DNA of 64,000 nt, taken from contig NZ_JAJAQC010000002.1 of assembly GCF_027604915.1 (NCBI RefSeq), positions 1 through 64,000 of the forward strand, written 5' to 3'. Position 1 is the stretch's first letter. Every line of letters starts with the position of its first letter. The notes below the pieces were generated by a model. That model worked only from the letters and a program-made list of their open reading frames with translations. It did no database searches and was not told where the DNA came from. The position numbers and the translations under genes were made by a program. This document shows positions 26,686 to 37,452 of this stretch, piece after piece. The stretch is from Streptomonospora mangrovi. Its GTDB lineage: Bacteria > Actinomycetota > Actinomycetes > Streptosporangiales > Streptosporangiaceae.

Positions 26686-29600
26686 GTGTCGTCTGAGGCG
26701 TCTCAACAACCCCTGACAGATTTCGGCCCAAACGAGTGGCTGGTCGAGGAGCTCTACGAGAAGTACCTGAACGACCCCAACTCCGTTGACAAGGCATGGT
26801 GGAACTTCTTCGCCGACTACAAGTCCGGCGTTCCCCAGAAGCAGAAGAGCAACGGAGCAGGCAAGGGTGCTTCGGCCACGGGCACCCAGGCCGCCAAGGG
26901 CGCCGACGGCGCCGCCAAGGGAGCACCGAGCGGTGACCCCGGCTCCCCGGCCAAGTCCGGCGGATCCGCCAACGGCAAGGCCGCCAAGGCCGCGCCCGCC
27001 GCGGAGTCCGACAAGCCGGTCGACGAAGCGCTGAAGGTGACCGAGGAGCGCCTGCGCGGCGCCGCGGCCCGCACCGCGACCAACATGGAGTCCAGCCTCA
27101 CCCTGCCCACCGCCACGAGCGTGCGCGCGGTGCCGGTGAAGCTGCTGTTCGACAACCGCATCGTCATCAACAACCACCTGCGGCGCGGCCGCGGCGGCAA
27201 GGTGTCCTTCACCCACATCATCGGCTACGCCATGGTGAAGGCCCTGGAGTCGATGCCGGAGATGAACCACTCCTACACCGAGATCGACGGCAAGCCGGGC
27301 GTGGCAAAGCCCGAGCACGTCAACTTCGGGCTGGCCATCGACCTCCAGAAGCCCGACGGTTCGCGGCAACTGGTCGTGCCCAGCATCAAGGCCGCCGACA
27401 CCATGGACTTCAAGGAGTTCTGGAACGGCTACGAGGACCTCGTCCGCAAGGCGCGCGGGAACAAGCTGACGGTCGCCGACTTCCAGGGCACCACCATCAG
27501 CCTGACCAACCCCGGCGGCATCGGCACGGTGCACTCGGTGCCCCGCCTGATGCCCGGCCAGGGCGCCATCCTGGGCGTGGGCGCCATGGAGTACCCCGCC
27601 GAGTTCCAGGGCGCCGCGCCGGAGACCCTGAACAACCTGGCGGTCAGCAAGGTCATGACGCTGACCTCCACCTACGACCACCGGATCATCCAGGGCGCCC
27701 AGTCGGGCGAGTTCCTGCGCCGCATCCACCAGCTACTGCTGGGCGAGGACGGCTTCTACGACGAGATCTTCCGGTCGCTGCGGCTCCCCTACGAGCCGGT
27801 GCGCTGGGTCCAGGACATCGCGGTCACCGGCCACAACCAGCTCGACAAGGCCAGCCGGGTCCAGGAGCTGATCCACGCCTACCGGGTCCGCGGCCACCTC
27901 ATGGCCGACACCGACCCGCTGGAGTACCACCAGCGCCGCCACCCCGACCTCGACATCCTCCAGCACGGGCTGACCCTGTGGGACCTGGAGCGCGAGTTCC
28001 CCACCGGCGGGTTCGGCGGCAAGCCGGTCATGAAGCTGCGCGACGTGCTCGGCGTGCTGCGCGACACCTACTGCCGCACCGTCGGCATCGAGTACATGCA
28101 CATCCAGAGCCCCGAAGAGCGGGAGTGGATCCAGGCGCATGTCGAGCGCGAGCACGAGAAGGTCAGCCGCGACGAGCAGTTGCACATCCTGCGGCGGCTG
28201 AACAACGCCGAGGCGTTCGAGACCTTCCTCCAGACCAAGTACGTCGGCCAGAAGCGGTTCTCGCTTGAGGGCGGGGAGTCCCTGATCCCGCTGCTCGACG
28301 GCGTGATCACCCGCGCGGCAAAGGCCGACCTCGACGAGGTCGTCATCGGCATGGCCCACCGCGGCCGCCTCAACGTGCTGGCCAACATCTGCGGCAAGTC
28401 CTACGCGCAGATCTTCGGCGAGTTCGAGGGCAACCTCGACCCCCGCAGCGCGCACGGCTCGGGCGACGTCAAGTACCACCTGGGCACCGAGGGCACGTTC
28501 GAGACCCCCGACGGCGAGAAGATCGCGATCTCGCTGGCGGCCAACCCCAGCCACCTGGAGACCGTCGACCCGGTCGCCGAGGGCATCGTCCGCGCCAAGC
28601 AGGACGTGCTGGACAAGGGCCCGCACGGGTTCACCGTCCTGCCGCTGCTGGTGCACGGCGACGCCGCGTTCGCCGGGCAGGGCGTGGTGGCCGAGACCCT
28701 CAACCTGTCGCAGCTACGCGGCTACCGCACCGGCGGCACGGTGCACGTCATCGTGAACAACCAGGTGGGCTTCACCACCTCGCCGGCCGACAGCCGCTCC
28801 AGCGTCTACGCCACCGACGTCGCCCGCATGGTGCAGGCGCCGATCTTCCACGTCAACGGCGACGACCCCGAGGCGGTCGTCCGGGTGGCCCAGCTCGCGT
28901 TCGAGTACCGGCAGACGTTCAACAAGGACGTCGTGATCGACCTCGTGTGCTACCGCCGCCGCGGCCACAACGAGAGCGACAACCCGGCGTTCACCCAGCC
29001 GCTGATGTACGACGTCATCGACGCCAAGCGGTCCACCCGCAAGCTCTACACCGAGGCGCTGATCGGGCGGGGCGACATCACCCTGGAGGAGGCCGAACAG
29101 GCGCTGCGCGACTACCAGCAGCAGCTCGAGCGCGCCTTCACCGAGACCCGCGAGGCCGTGCGCAAGCCGGTCGAGCCGGGCGCGGTGATCAAGCCCGAGG
29201 TCTTCGACGAGGTCCGCATCGACCACGCGTCGGTGGGCACCGCCATCAGCGCCGAGGTCGTCAAGCAGGTCATCGACACCCAGGTGAGCCTGCCCGAGGG
29301 CTTCACGGTGCACCCGCGCCTCAAGCCGCAACTGGACCGGCGCGCGCAGATGGTCGAGGACGACGCCCTGGACTGGGCCACCGGCGAGATGCTGGCCATG
29401 GGCTCCCTGCTGATCGAGGAGCACCCGGTGCGCCTGGTCGGCCAGGACACCCGGCGCGGCACGTTCGGCCAGCGCCACGCCGCGCTGGTCGACCGCAAGA
29501 CCGGCGAGGTCCACACCCCGCTGAAGAAGTTCGACAAGGGCACCTCGAAGTTCTACGTGCACGACTCCCTGCTGAGCGAGTACGCGGCGCTGGGCTTCGA

Positions 29601-30396
29601 GTACGGCTACTCCGTGGTGCGGCCCGAGGCCCTGGTGGCCTGGGAGGCCCAGTTCGGCGACTTCGTCAACGGCGCCCAGACCGTCATCGACGAGTACATC
29701 AGCGCCGGCGAGCAGAAGTGGGGCCAGCGCTCCAGCGTCGTGCTGCTGCTGCCGCACGGGTACGAGGGCCAGGGTCCCGACCACTCCTCGGCCCGCATCG
29801 AGCGGTTCCTCCAACTGTGCGCGCAGGAGAACATGACCGTCGCGCTGCCGACCACGCCGGCCAACTACTTCCACCTGCTGCGCTGGCAGGTGAAGTCGCA
29901 GTACCGCCGGCCGCTGATCGTCTTCACGACCAAGGTCATGCTGCGCCTCAAGGCCGCCACCTCGCCCGTCAGCGACTTCACCTCGGGCGCGTTCCAGCCG
30001 GTCATCCCCGACACCTCGGGGATCGACCCCAAGGCCGTGCGCCGCGTGGTGCTGTGCTCGGGCAAGGTCTACTACGAACTGGCCGCCGCGCGGAAGCGCA
30101 CCGGCGACACCAGCACCGCCCTGGTGCGGGTGGAGCGGCTGTACCCGCTGCCGATCGACGAGATCCGCCAGATCCTCGCGGCCTACCCCAACGCCGGCGA
30201 GGTGCTGTGGGTCCAGGAGGAGCCCGCCAACATGGGCGCCTGGCCGTTCGTGGCCCTGGTGTTCTCCGAGCAGTTGGACCGCCCGTTCACGCGGGTCTCG
30301 CGCCCGGCCGGCTCGGCGCCCGCCGCGGGCTCCGGCAAGCGCCACGACGCCGAGCAGCAGGCCCTCATCAACACGGTGTTCCCGCCGGCGGACTGA
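26686..30396 (+). CDS. kgd: multifunctional 2-oxoglutarate decarboxylase/dehydrogenase (Kgd, fused E2o-like and E1o)
   Basis: A TCA-cycle enzyme of 1236 residues that oxidatively decarboxylates 2-oxoglutarate. Domains in order: N-terminal E1 helix ([31 protein letters not shown]); a Lys/Ala/Gly-rich linker to about residue 110; an E2-type acyltransferase core with [14 protein letters not shown] and the catalytic YDHRIIQGA; then the ThDP-dependent E1 dehydrogenase with [14 protein letters not shown] and the transketolase-like C-terminal domain. There is no lipoyl domain, as in the actinobacterial enzyme. I start at GTG 26686 ([12 protein letters not shown]); the frame is open from 26593 but that part is not conserved. 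Confidence 0.96.
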   Translation: MSSEASQQPLTDFGPNEWLVEELYEKYLNDPNSVDKAWWNFFADYKSGVPQKQKSNGAGKGASATGTQAAKGADGAAKGAPSGDPGSPAKSGGSANGKAAKAAPAAESDKPVDEALKVTEERLRGAAARTATNMESSLTLPTATSVRAVPVKLLFDNRIVINNHLRRGRGGKVSFTHIIGYAMVKALESMPEMNHSYTEIDGKPGVAKPEHVNFGLAIDLQKPDGSRQLVVPSIKAADTMDFKEFWNGYEDLVRKARGNKLTVADFQGTTISLTNPGGIGTVHSVPRLMPGQGAILGVGAMEYPAEFQGAAPETLNNLAVSKVMTLTSTYDHRIIQGAQSGEFLRRIHQLLLGEDGFYDEIFRSLRLPYEPVRWVQDIAVTGHNQLDKASRVQELIHAYRVRGHLMADTDPLEYHQRRHPDLDILQHGLTLWDLEREFPTGGFGGKPVMKLRDVLGVLRDTYCRTVGIEYMHIQSPEEREWIQAHVEREHEKVSRDEQLHILRRLNNAEAFETFLQTKYVGQKRFSLEGGESLIPLLDGVITRAAKADLDEVVIGMAHRGRLNVLANICGKSYAQIFGEFEGNLDPRSAHGSGDVKYHLGTEGTFETPDGEKIAISLAANPSHLETVDPVAEGIVRAKQDVLDKGPHGFTVLPLLVHGDAAFAGQGVVAETLNLSQLRGYRTGGTVHVIVNNQVGFTTSPADSRSSVYATDVARMVQAPIFHVNGDDPEAVVRVAQLAFEYRQTFNKDVVIDLVCYRRRGHNESDNPAFTQPLMYDVIDAKRSTRKLYTEALIGRGDITLEEAEQALRDYQQQLERAFTETREAVRKPVEPGAVIKPEVFDEVRIDHASVGTAISAEVVKQVIDTQVSLPEGFTVHPRLKPQLDRRAQMVEDDALDWATGEMLAMGSLLIEEHPVRLVGQDTRRGTFGQRHAALVDRKTGEVHTPLKKFDKGTSKFYVHDSLLSEYAALGFEYGYSVVRPEALVAWEAQFGDFVNGAQTVIDEYISAGEQKWGQRSSVVLLLPHGYEGQGPDHSSARIERFLQLCAQENMTVALPTTPANYFHLLRWQVKSQYRRPLIVFTTKVMLRLKAATSPVSDFTSGAFQPVIPDTSGIDPKAVRRVVLCSGKVYYELAAARKRTGDTSTALVRVERLYPLPIDEIRQILAAYPNAGEVLWVQEEPANMGAWPFVALVFSEQLDRPFTRVSRPAGSAPAAGSGKRHDAEQQALINTVFPPAD

Positions 30397-30406
30397 CCTC
30401 CGCACC

Positions 30407-30445
30407 GGGGCGGGCCGGGCGCCATACCGGCGCCCGGCCCGCCCC
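30407..30445 (+). terminator. strong hairpin terminator after kgd
   Basis: A perfect 17-bp GC stem with loop ATACC, starting 11 bases after the kgd stop codon. There is no U-tract. Confidence 0.8.
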
Positions 30446-30494
30446 GCGCGGGCGTCGCCGCGCCGGCCGGGGCCACCGGCGACAGGACAGCGCG

Positions 30495-30683
30495 ATGTAC
30501 TACACCGACCGTGGAATCGAGGAGCTGGAGCAGCGCCGCGGCGAGGAGGAGGTCACCCTCGCCTGGCTCGCGGAGCAACTGCGGATCTTCACCGACCTCC
30601 ACCCCGAGTTCGAGACCCCCGTGGAACGGCTGGCCACCTGGCTGGCCCGCCTCGACGACGACCCCGACGACGCCGAGGACTGA
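30495..30683 (+). CDS. DUF6104 family small protein
   Basis: A 62-residue acidic, helical protein (MYYTDRGIEELEQRRGEEEV, then LAWLAEQLRIFTDLHPEFE and ATWLARLDDDPDDAED). It matches the small actinobacterial family DUF6104, of unknown function, frequently found near kgd. GGACAG precedes its ATG. It lies between two hairpin terminators, so it is probably transcribed separately or by read-through from kgd. Confidence 0.82.
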   Translation: MYYTDRGIEELEQRRGEEEVTLAWLAEQLRIFTDLHPEFETPVERLATWLARLDDDPDDAED

Positions 30684-30701
30684 GGGGCCCACCACCTGAG
30701 C

Positions 30702-30731
30702 ACGGGCCCCGGGCACCCGCCCGGGGCCCGT
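30702..30731 (+). terminator. hairpin terminator after the DUF6104 gene
   Basis: A perfect 13-bp stem (ACGGGCCCCGGGC and complement) with loop ACCC, starting 19 bases after the stop codon. Confidence 0.75.
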
Positions 30732-30781
30732 TCGGCGTGTCGGGGGGCGGTCCGGGGGAACCCTGGTCCTGCCCCTGATAA

Positions 30782-30818
30782 TCGCGACATATCTTGAAAG
30801 CGCGGCACTCGCGACATA
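30782..30818. promoter_or_regulatory. direct-repeat operator candidate upstream of the DUF4097-PadR operon
   Basis: TCGCGACATA occurs at 30782-30791 and 30809-30818, 27 bases apart, just upstream of the operon. The first copy continues GATAATCGCGACATATC, with an outer GATA/TATC symmetry. PadR-type repressors commonly bind A/T-containing repeats in front of their own operons, so the PadR protein encoded downstream is the likely ligand. Confidence 0.55.
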
Positions 30819-30858
30819 ACGTGAGTTGCATCAGCACTTCAAGGCGAGAGGTATCGCG

Positions 30859-31716
30859 ATGGCGCGTTGGACCATCGACCAGCCGACGACACGGACCCTG
30901 GACGGGATCGTGGCGCTGCGCGTCCGTATCATCGGCGGTCACGTCAACATCCTGCCCACGGAGGATCCGGTCACCGTGGAGGTCTCCGACATCGTCGGGG
31001 AGCCGGTGCTCCTCACCCAGGAGGCGGGCATCCTCACCGTCACCTACGACGACCTCACCGGCAGCGGGCTGCTGGACCGGCTGCGGCCGGTGCAGCTCTC
31101 GGGGTACCTGGGGGTGAACCGGCGCTCGGCCACCGTGAACCTGCGGGTGCCGCGCGACTGCCCGGTCGAGGTGACCACGCTCTCGGCGCCCGTGGTGGTG
31201 GCCGGGCTGACCGCCCGGACCCAGTTGCGCACCGCCTCGGCCGACATCACCGCCGACGGCCTGGGCGGCGAGGTCGAGGTCAACACCGTCTCCGGCAGCG
31301 TGTCAGCCCGCGACCTGCACGGCAACCTGCGGTTCAACACCGTCAGCGGCCAGGTCGCGGTCGCCGGCGGGCGGCTGTCCGACCTCACCGGCAAGACCGC
31401 CTCGGGCATGTTCCTGGCCGACGTGGAGGTCGCGCCGTCGGGGCGGGTCCGCCTGGGCTCGGTCTCCGGCGAGATCGCCCTGCGGGTGCCCGCCGACACC
31501 TCGGCCACCGTGGAGCTGCGCTCGGCCAGCGGCAAGCTGTCCTCGGACTTCACCCTGGACCGGCGCGACCGGCCCGGGCGCGGCGGCCTCAGCGGCAAGA
31601 TCGGCAGCGGCGTCGACCCCGCCGCCATCTCCACCACCACCGTCTCGGGCACGGTCTCGCTGCTGCGCCGCGAGCCCGACGCCCCCGCCGCCATCCCGAG
31701 GGGGACCGACGCATGA
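30859..31716 (+). CDS. DUF4097 beta-strand repeat protein
   Basis: A 285-residue protein made of repeated beta turns with the DUF4097 signature: VEVNTVSGSVSARDLHG, LRFNTVSGQVAVAGG, RVRLGSVSGEIALRV, ELRSASGKLSSDF, TTTVSGTVSLLRR. The repeats form a right-handed beta-solenoid-like or adhesin-like surface of unknown ligand. There is no signal peptide, so it acts in the cytoplasm. I start at ATG 30859, with GAGAGG upstream. It overlaps the PadR gene by ATGA; the pairing recurs in actinomycetes and suggests a shared envelope-stress regulatory role. Confidence 0.88.
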   Translation: MARWTIDQPTTRTLDGIVALRVRIIGGHVNILPTEDPVTVEVSDIVGEPVLLTQEAGILTVTYDDLTGSGLLDRLRPVQLSGYLGVNRRSATVNLRVPRDCPVEVTTLSAPVVVAGLTARTQLRTASADITADGLGGEVEVNTVSGSVSARDLHGNLRFNTVSGQVAVAGGRLSDLTGKTASGMFLADVEVAPSGRVRLGSVSGEIALRVPADTSATVELRSASGKLSSDFTLDRRDRPGRGGLSGKIGSGVDPAAISTTTVSGTVSLLRREPDAPAAIPRGTDA

Positions 31717-32978
31717 GCACCATCTTCGGCCACGGCCGCCTGCGGCTCTACCTGCTCAAACTGCTGGACGAGAGCCCCCGGCACGGCTACGAGATCATCA
31801 GCCTGCTGCGCGACCGCTTCCTGGGCGTGTACTCCCCCTCCCCCGGCACCATCTACCCGCGCCTGGCGCGCCTGGAGGAGGAGGGACTGGTCACCCACGA
31901 GGAGGTCAACGGCCGCAAGGTCTACCGCCTCACCGACAAGGGCCGCGAGGAGTTGCGCACCCGCAGCTCCGACCTGGACGACCTCGAGCGCGAGATCACC
32001 GACTCGGTGCGCGACGTCGCCCAGGCGGTCAAGGAGGACGTCCGGCACACCATCAGCTCGCTGCGCCAGGAGCTGAAGTCCGCCGGGCGGCGCCCGCGCG
32101 GTGAGGACCGGCGCGCCACGGGCGGTGCCGGCTCCGGAGCCGGCACCGGTGCCGGTGCCGCGGGCGCGGCGGCCGGTTCCGCCGGCGCCGAAGGCGCTGA
32201 GGGCGCCTCGGCGCCGGGCGCGGACTCCGGCGCCGGCGAGGGTGCGGGCGGATCGCGGTCGGGGTCCTGGTGGGGCCGCGACTGGGAGAAGTTCGCCACC
32301 GGGTTCGGACCTTGGGGCAAGCGCTCCTCGGGCGAGCGCCCCGAGTTCGACGACGCCCTGCGGGACTTCACCGACCGGGTGCGCACCGTGGTCCGCGAGG
32401 CCGGCCACGTGGGCGAGTCGGCGGCGCACGACCTGCGGCGCATCCTCGACGACACCATCGAGGTCATCCGCCGCGACGTCGCGCAGTGGGGGCCGCGCGA
32501 GTCCGGCGCCGACACCGGGGCGCAGGCCCCCGGCACGGCCGCCGGGCCGGGCGCCGGTGACGCCACCGGTCCGGCCGGCGGCGCGGAGCGGCCCGGACCG
32601 GACGCGCCCGCCGGCGGCGGCGCCGCCGGTGCGCAGGCGCCGCCGAGCGACCCGTGGGGCGCCGCCGTCGGCGAGGACGCCGCACGGCCGGGCACCGAGC
32701 GCGTGCGGGACCCGGGCGAGGGCTCCGGCGGAGCCGCGGGCACCGGCGGCGCCACGGGCTCCGGGGCGGCCCAGGGCGACCCCTGGGGCACCGCCGTGAG
32801 CGAGGACCCCCAGGACCGGCCCGCCGGTGGCGGCCCGGACGCCGCGCCGCCGACCGGCGGACCCGCCGAGGGCACCGGCACGGCCGGCTCCCCGGGGGAC
32901 CCGTGGGGCACGGCCGTCGGTGAGGACGCCGACAAGGACCGGCGCGACGGGCGCGGGGACGGCGGCGCGGCCGGCTGA
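31713..32978 (+). CDS. PadR-family regulator with long repeat-bearing tail
   Basis: A 421-residue regulator. Residues 1-75 form the PadR winged helix: LRLYLLKLLDESPRHGYEII, YSPSPGTIYPRLARLEEEGLV, GRKVYRLTDKGREEL. A helical part follows (SDLDDLEREITDSVRDVA), then a Gly/Ala-rich stretch, a second helical block with WWGRDWEKFATGFGPWG and DFTDRVRTVVREAGHVG, and a disordered tail of about 130 residues with three copies of DPWG(T/A)AV(G/S)ED. Typical PadR proteins are 100-200 residues, so the tail is unusual. Translation is coupled to DUF4097 by the ATGA overlap. Confidence 0.87.
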   Translation: MSTIFGHGRLRLYLLKLLDESPRHGYEIISLLRDRFLGVYSPSPGTIYPRLARLEEEGLVTHEEVNGRKVYRLTDKGREELRTRSSDLDDLEREITDSVRDVAQAVKEDVRHTISSLRQELKSAGRRPRGEDRRATGGAGSGAGTGAGAAGAAAGSAGAEGAEGASAPGADSGAGEGAGGSRSGSWWGRDWEKFATGFGPWGKRSSGERPEFDDALRDFTDRVRTVVREAGHVGESAAHDLRRILDDTIEVIRRDVAQWGPRESGADTGAQAPGTAAGPGAGDATGPAGGAERPGPDAPAGGGAAGAQAPPSDPWGAAVGEDAARPGTERVRDPGEGSGGAAGTGGATGSGAAQGDPWGTAVSEDPQDRPAGGGPDAAPPTGGPAEGTGTAGSPGDPWGTAVGEDADKDRRDGRGDGGAAG

Positions 32979-33046
32979 CCGGCCGAGCCGACGCCCCGGG
33001 CGCCGCAGGGCGGCCCTGAGCGGCCCAACACGGCACCGCGCGCGGC

Positions 33047-33070
33047 GGGCGCCGTCTCCGGACGGCGCCC
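33047..33070 (+). terminator. hairpin terminator after the PadR gene
   Basis: A perfect 10-bp stem (GGGCGCCGTC and complement) with a TCCG loop, 69 bases after the PadR stop. The surrounding 315-base convergent gap (32979-33293) holds this hairpin, a second one at 33236-33265, and nothing else that I recognise. Confidence 0.65.
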
Positions 33071-33235
33071 GTCGGCGTGTGCGGCGGCGCGCCGCACGGG
33101 AGGCCGCCGCGCGGCGGCCAGGTCGGCTACTTCAACGACCGGCCGCACCGGCGGCCCCGGGCACCGCGGGGCGGCCCGGAACCATCCGGAACGCCCCGGA
33201 GCGGCCCCGAAACGATCCAGCGGAGCACCCCACGC

Positions 33236-33265
33236 GGCGGGCGCCGTCCCCGGCCGGCGCCCGCC
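33236..33265 (-). terminator. hairpin terminator after the quinone oxidoreductase gene
   Basis: GGCGGGCGCC and GGCGCCCGCC pair perfectly around a 10-base loop, 29 bases beyond the stop of the minus-strand oxidoreductase gene. Confidence 0.65.
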
Positions 33266-33293
33266 AGTGCGTGCGGCCGGAGGCGGCCCCGGA

Positions 33294-34268
33294 TCAGTCC
33301 CCGACCCGGAACACGACCTTGCCGAACAGCTCGCCCGCCTCCATCGCGGCGAAGCCCTCGGCCGCGCGCTCCAGCGGGAGCACGCGGTCGATCTCGGGGC
33401 GCACCCCGGTGCGGGCGCAGAACTCCGCCAGGCGGCGCAGCTCGTCGCGGGTGCCCATGGTCGAGCCGATGACCGACAGTTGCAGGAAGAACGTCCGCGT
33501 CAGCTCGGCCGGCGGGGCGTCGCCGCTGGTGGCGCCGCAGACGATGATCGAGCCGCCGGGCCGCAGGGCGCGCACCGAGTGCGCCCACGTGGCCGCGCCG
33601 ACGCTCTCGAAGACCGCGTCGACCTTCTCGGGCAGCCGCTCGCCGGCGGGCACCGCCTGGTAGGCGCCCAGGCGCAGCGCGCGGTCGCGCTTGGCGGCGT
33701 CGCGGCTGGTGGCGTAGACCCGGTGGCCCGTCGCGCTCGCGAGCCGGATGAGGGCGCTGCTGACGCCGCCCCCCGCGCCCTGGACGAGCACGGTGGCGCC
33801 CGGTCCCAGCCCGGCCTTGGTGAAGAGCATGCGGTAGGCCGTGAGCCAGGCGGTGGGCAGGCAGGCCGCCTCCTCGAACGACAGCTCCGGCGGCTTGGGC
33901 ACGAGGTTGCGGCGCGGCACGGCGACCTTTTCGGCCAGGGTGCCGGGGTGGACCTCCGACAGCAGCGAGCGGCGGGGGTCGCGGGTCTCGTCGCCGCCCC
34001 CCGCGTCGGGGTCGCCGATGACGGCGTGCACGATCACCTCGTTGCCGTCCTCGTCCACGCCGGCGGCGTCACACCCCAGGACCATGGGCAGCCGGTCCGG
34101 CGACAGCCCCACGCCGCGCAGGCTCCACAGGTCGTGGTGGTTGAGGGCGGCGGCCTTCACGGTGACCGTGGTCCAGCCCTCCGGCGGCGCGGGATCGGGG
34201 CGCTCCCCCGCCTCAAGACCGGACAGGGGGTTCGTGTCGTCGATGCGTGCGGCGGTGATAGCGAACAT
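33294..34268 (-). CDS. zinc-binding-type alcohol dehydrogenase / quinone oxidoreductase
   Basis: A 324-residue MDR-superfamily NADPH-dependent oxidoreductase. The GroES-like half has VKAAALNHHDLWSLRGVG and MVLGCDAAG; the nucleotide-binding motif is VLVQGAGGGVSSALIRLA, followed by VYATSRDAAKRDRALRLGA. The structural-zinc cysteine cluster is missing, as in quinone oxidoreductase-type members. I start at the ATG 34268, since upstream codons look non-coding. The physiological substrate is unknown. Confidence 0.9.
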   Translation of the reverse strand: MFAITAARIDDTNPLSGLEAGERPDPAPPEGWTTVTVKAAALNHHDLWSLRGVGLSPDRLPMVLGCDAAGVDEDGNEVIVHAVIGDPDAGGGDETRDPRRSLLSEVHPGTLAEKVAVPRRNLVPKPPELSFEEAACLPTAWLTAYRMLFTKAGLGPGATVLVQGAGGGVSSALIRLASATGHRVYATSRDAAKRDRALRLGAYQAVPAGERLPEKVDAVFESVGAATWAHSVRALRPGGSIIVCGATSGDAPPAELTRTFFLQLSVIGSTMGTRDELRRLAEFCARTGVRPEIDRVLPLERAAEGFAAMEAGELFGKVVFRVGD

Positions 34269-34582
34269 GGCCCCGACCCTAACCACTGCCGCCCCGGCCG
34301 GGCACGGCGGCCCGCGTGGGCATTCGCGCCCCGGACGTCCCCGCTTCCCCATCTCGGACACCTGGTCGGGGTATCGGATACTCATAGAATGTCCACCAAG
34401 AGACATTCCCGGGTGGAAATCGACGGCTCGGGGCACGACGGCATTGGGACCCGGCGGCGCGGCCGGCACCGTCCCGCTCCCCCTGACCACAATCGGCGTT
34501 TCGGCCGGACCGTGTGGGCTCTCCCCGTCGAGTAGCCTTCCCCCATCCCGCTTCGGCCTCTCCCCCCGAATAGGAGGCTCCC

Positions 34583-35482
34583 GTGGCACCCGCCCACAAC
34601 CCCACGGCCCGCCGACGCCGCCTTGGTGTCGAATTGCGCCGTCTTCGGGAAAACGCCGGAATGACCGGTGAAGAGGCCGCCGAGCGCATGGCGTGGTCGG
34701 GCAGCAAGCTGTCCCGCATCGAGCGCGGCCAAGTCGCCACGAATTCCGACGACGTCCGCGACCTGCTCGAACTCTACGGCGTGGAGGACGCCGGACTGCG
34801 CCAGACGCTGGTGATGCTCGCGCGGGAGTCCCGCCGCCGCGGCTGGTGGCACGTCTACGGCGACGTGATGCCCGAGCGGTTCGAGGTGTATTTGGGCCTC
34901 GAACCCGAGGCGACCGCGCTGCGGTTCTTCCAGTCCCAGATCGTCCCGGGCCTTTTCCAGACCGCGGAATACGCCGAGGCGCTGATGCAGGCGCACCCGG
35001 CCCCGGTTTCCGACGACGAGGTCAAGCGCCGCACCGAGCTGCGCATCCGGCGCCAGGAACTGCTCTTCAGCGAGACACCGCCGCACATATGGGCTCTTCT
35101 GGACGAGTCAGTGCTGTACCGACCAATCGGCGGTCCGCAGGTCATGGCCGCCCAACTGCGACATCTGCTGGAAATCCACGAAAAAGCCCACGTAACCCTA
35201 CAGATCGTGCCGTTCAGTGCCGGTGCTCATTCAGGTCTTAACGGATCTTTCGACATCCTTGAGTTCCCAGAGTCCGACATCCACGCGCCGCGCCTCGTAC
35301 ATGTGGAGAATCTGACAAGCAGCCTCTACATCGAAAAGGCCAAAGAAGTGCGCTTCTACACAGTCGCGTTCGAGTACCTGCGCACCGCGGCGCTGAATCC
35401 CGAGCGCACCCGCGAGGTCATCAGCGACGTGGAGCGGCGTCTTCAGGCGGAGATGGAGAGGGGGAACGATGTTGAGACATGA
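34583..35482 (+). CDS. XRE-type regulator with DUF5753
   Basis: A 299-residue actinobacterial regulator. An N-terminal helix-turn-helix (GVELRRLRENAGMTGEEAA, then SGSKLSRIERGQV) is followed by DUF5753 (about residues 90-280): VYLGLEPEATALRFFQSQIVPGLFQT, ALLDESVLYRPIGG, and QIVPFSAGAHSGLNGSF. Homologues often control development or secondary metabolism with a DUF397 partner, encoded just downstream here. The GTG start has AGGAGG upstream. The middle of the gene is lower in GC than its surroundings. Confidence 0.93.
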   Translation: MAPAHNPTARRRRLGVELRRLRENAGMTGEEAAERMAWSGSKLSRIERGQVATNSDDVRDLLELYGVEDAGLRQTLVMLARESRRRGWWHVYGDVMPERFEVYLGLEPEATALRFFQSQIVPGLFQTAEYAEALMQAHPAPVSDDEVKRRTELRIRRQELLFSETPPHIWALLDESVLYRPIGGPQVMAAQLRHLLEIHEKAHVTLQIVPFSAGAHSGLNGSFDILEFPESDIHAPRLVHVENLTSSLYIEKAKEVRFYTVAFEYLRTAALNPERTREVISDVERRLQAEMERGNDVET

Positions 35483-35494
35483 GAGGAGCGCGGC

Positions 35495-35587
35495 ATGTCC
35501 GCGACTGAATCCGGTGAACCGGCGGATGGGGCACGACCCTCCGCACAACCTGCCCGCCGCGTTCGCGCAGCGAGCGAGGCGCGGTGA
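35495..35587 (+). CDS. 30-residue mini-ORF coupled to the DUF397 gene
   Basis: Encodes about 30 residues (MSATESGEPADGARPSAQPA and a basic end). AGAGGAG precedes the ATG. Its TGA at 35585-35587 overlaps the GTG start of the DUF397 gene at 35584 as GTGA, so ribosomes finishing here could restart on DUF397. It starts 12 bases after the DUF5753 gene. Composition is low-complexity, so it may be a coupling leader rather than a functional peptide. Confidence 0.45.
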   Translation: MSATESGEPADGARPSAQPARRVRAASEAR

Positions 35588-35796
35588 GCGAGGTTGCCGG
35601 ACCGAAGGAAGCGGCGGGGGCGCGGTGGCGCCGAAGCACCTACAGCGGAACGGGAGGTGGGCAGTGCGTCGAGGTGACCGAGCGGCACGCCGGTGTCTGG
35701 GTGCGCGATTCCCGGGTGCCCGAAGGGGCGGTGCTGAGCTTCCCCGCTGACGCGTGGGCGGCCTTCATCGAGGCCGCCGTACGCGAGGACCTCTAG
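35584..35796 (+). CDS. DUF397 family protein
   Basis: A 70-residue protein with the DUF397 pattern: ARWRRSTYSGTGGGQCVEVTE, then VWVRDSRVPEGAVLSFPADAWAAFI. Such small proteins act with DUF5753 regulators, probably as antagonists or partners in toxin-antitoxin-like pairs (family knowledge; mechanism not certain). The ribosome-binding site of its GTG is weak, and translation may depend on the overlapping mini-ORF. Confidence 0.9.
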   Translation: MSEVAGPKEAAGARWRRSTYSGTGGGQCVEVTERHAGVWVRDSRVPEGAVLSFPADAWAAFIEAAVREDL

Positions 35797-35847
35797 CACC
35801 CCGACGGCTGGGAGTCCGAAAACCCCCTGGTCCCCCCGGGGGTCGGT

Positions 35848-35878
35848 GATCCGGAGCGGGAGAACCCCGCTCCGGATC
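35848..35878. terminator. bidirectional hairpin terminator
   Basis: A perfect 13-bp stem with a 5-base loop, lying between the convergent DUF397 and malic-enzyme genes. Confidence 0.8.
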
Positions 35879-35901
35879 GGCTACTCAAAACGACCGTTCC
35901 A

Positions 35902-37083
<1,182 letters not shown>

Positions 37084-37359
37084 TACTGTGCAAACCCCTC
37101 AAGGTCAGTGCGCCCGCGCCGGCCATGACGGGGCGCCTGGGATGCCTGGCAGGTGGCGGGGCGGCGCGCGGAGGACACCGGTGCTAGGGGGCTCTCGCGA
37201 AACAAGCGGCCGACCTGGGCAGATACGGTAGAAGGAGCCGGGCTCCGCGGCTCGTATGCGAGCGCGTCGCCGCCGTGTGTAACCGGGGGTGACCCGTTAT
37301 CCAATCCTCTCACAACGGTAACCGCACGCACATGCCGGGTCGGCGACCATAAAGTTTTC

Positions 37360-37375
37360 ACGTTCGCACGAACGT
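37360..37375. promoter_or_regulatory. palindrome upstream of the amino-acid ABC operon
   Basis: ACGTTCG-CA-CGAACGT has perfect 7-bp arms and lies about 80 bases before the solute-binding-protein start, within the 369-base gap 37084-37452. The same gap contains TAACCGGG/CCCGTTA-type half-sites (37275-37325) and ACGGTAACCG, but I see no gene. An operator is plausible; the regulator is unknown. Confidence 0.5.
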
Positions 37376-37452
37376 CCGTGCGGTGCGCCCAAGAGCCGGG
37401 AACCGCGGACGGCGGGTAGCCTTCCGCCGTCCGCCCAGAAGAAGGAGATCTC

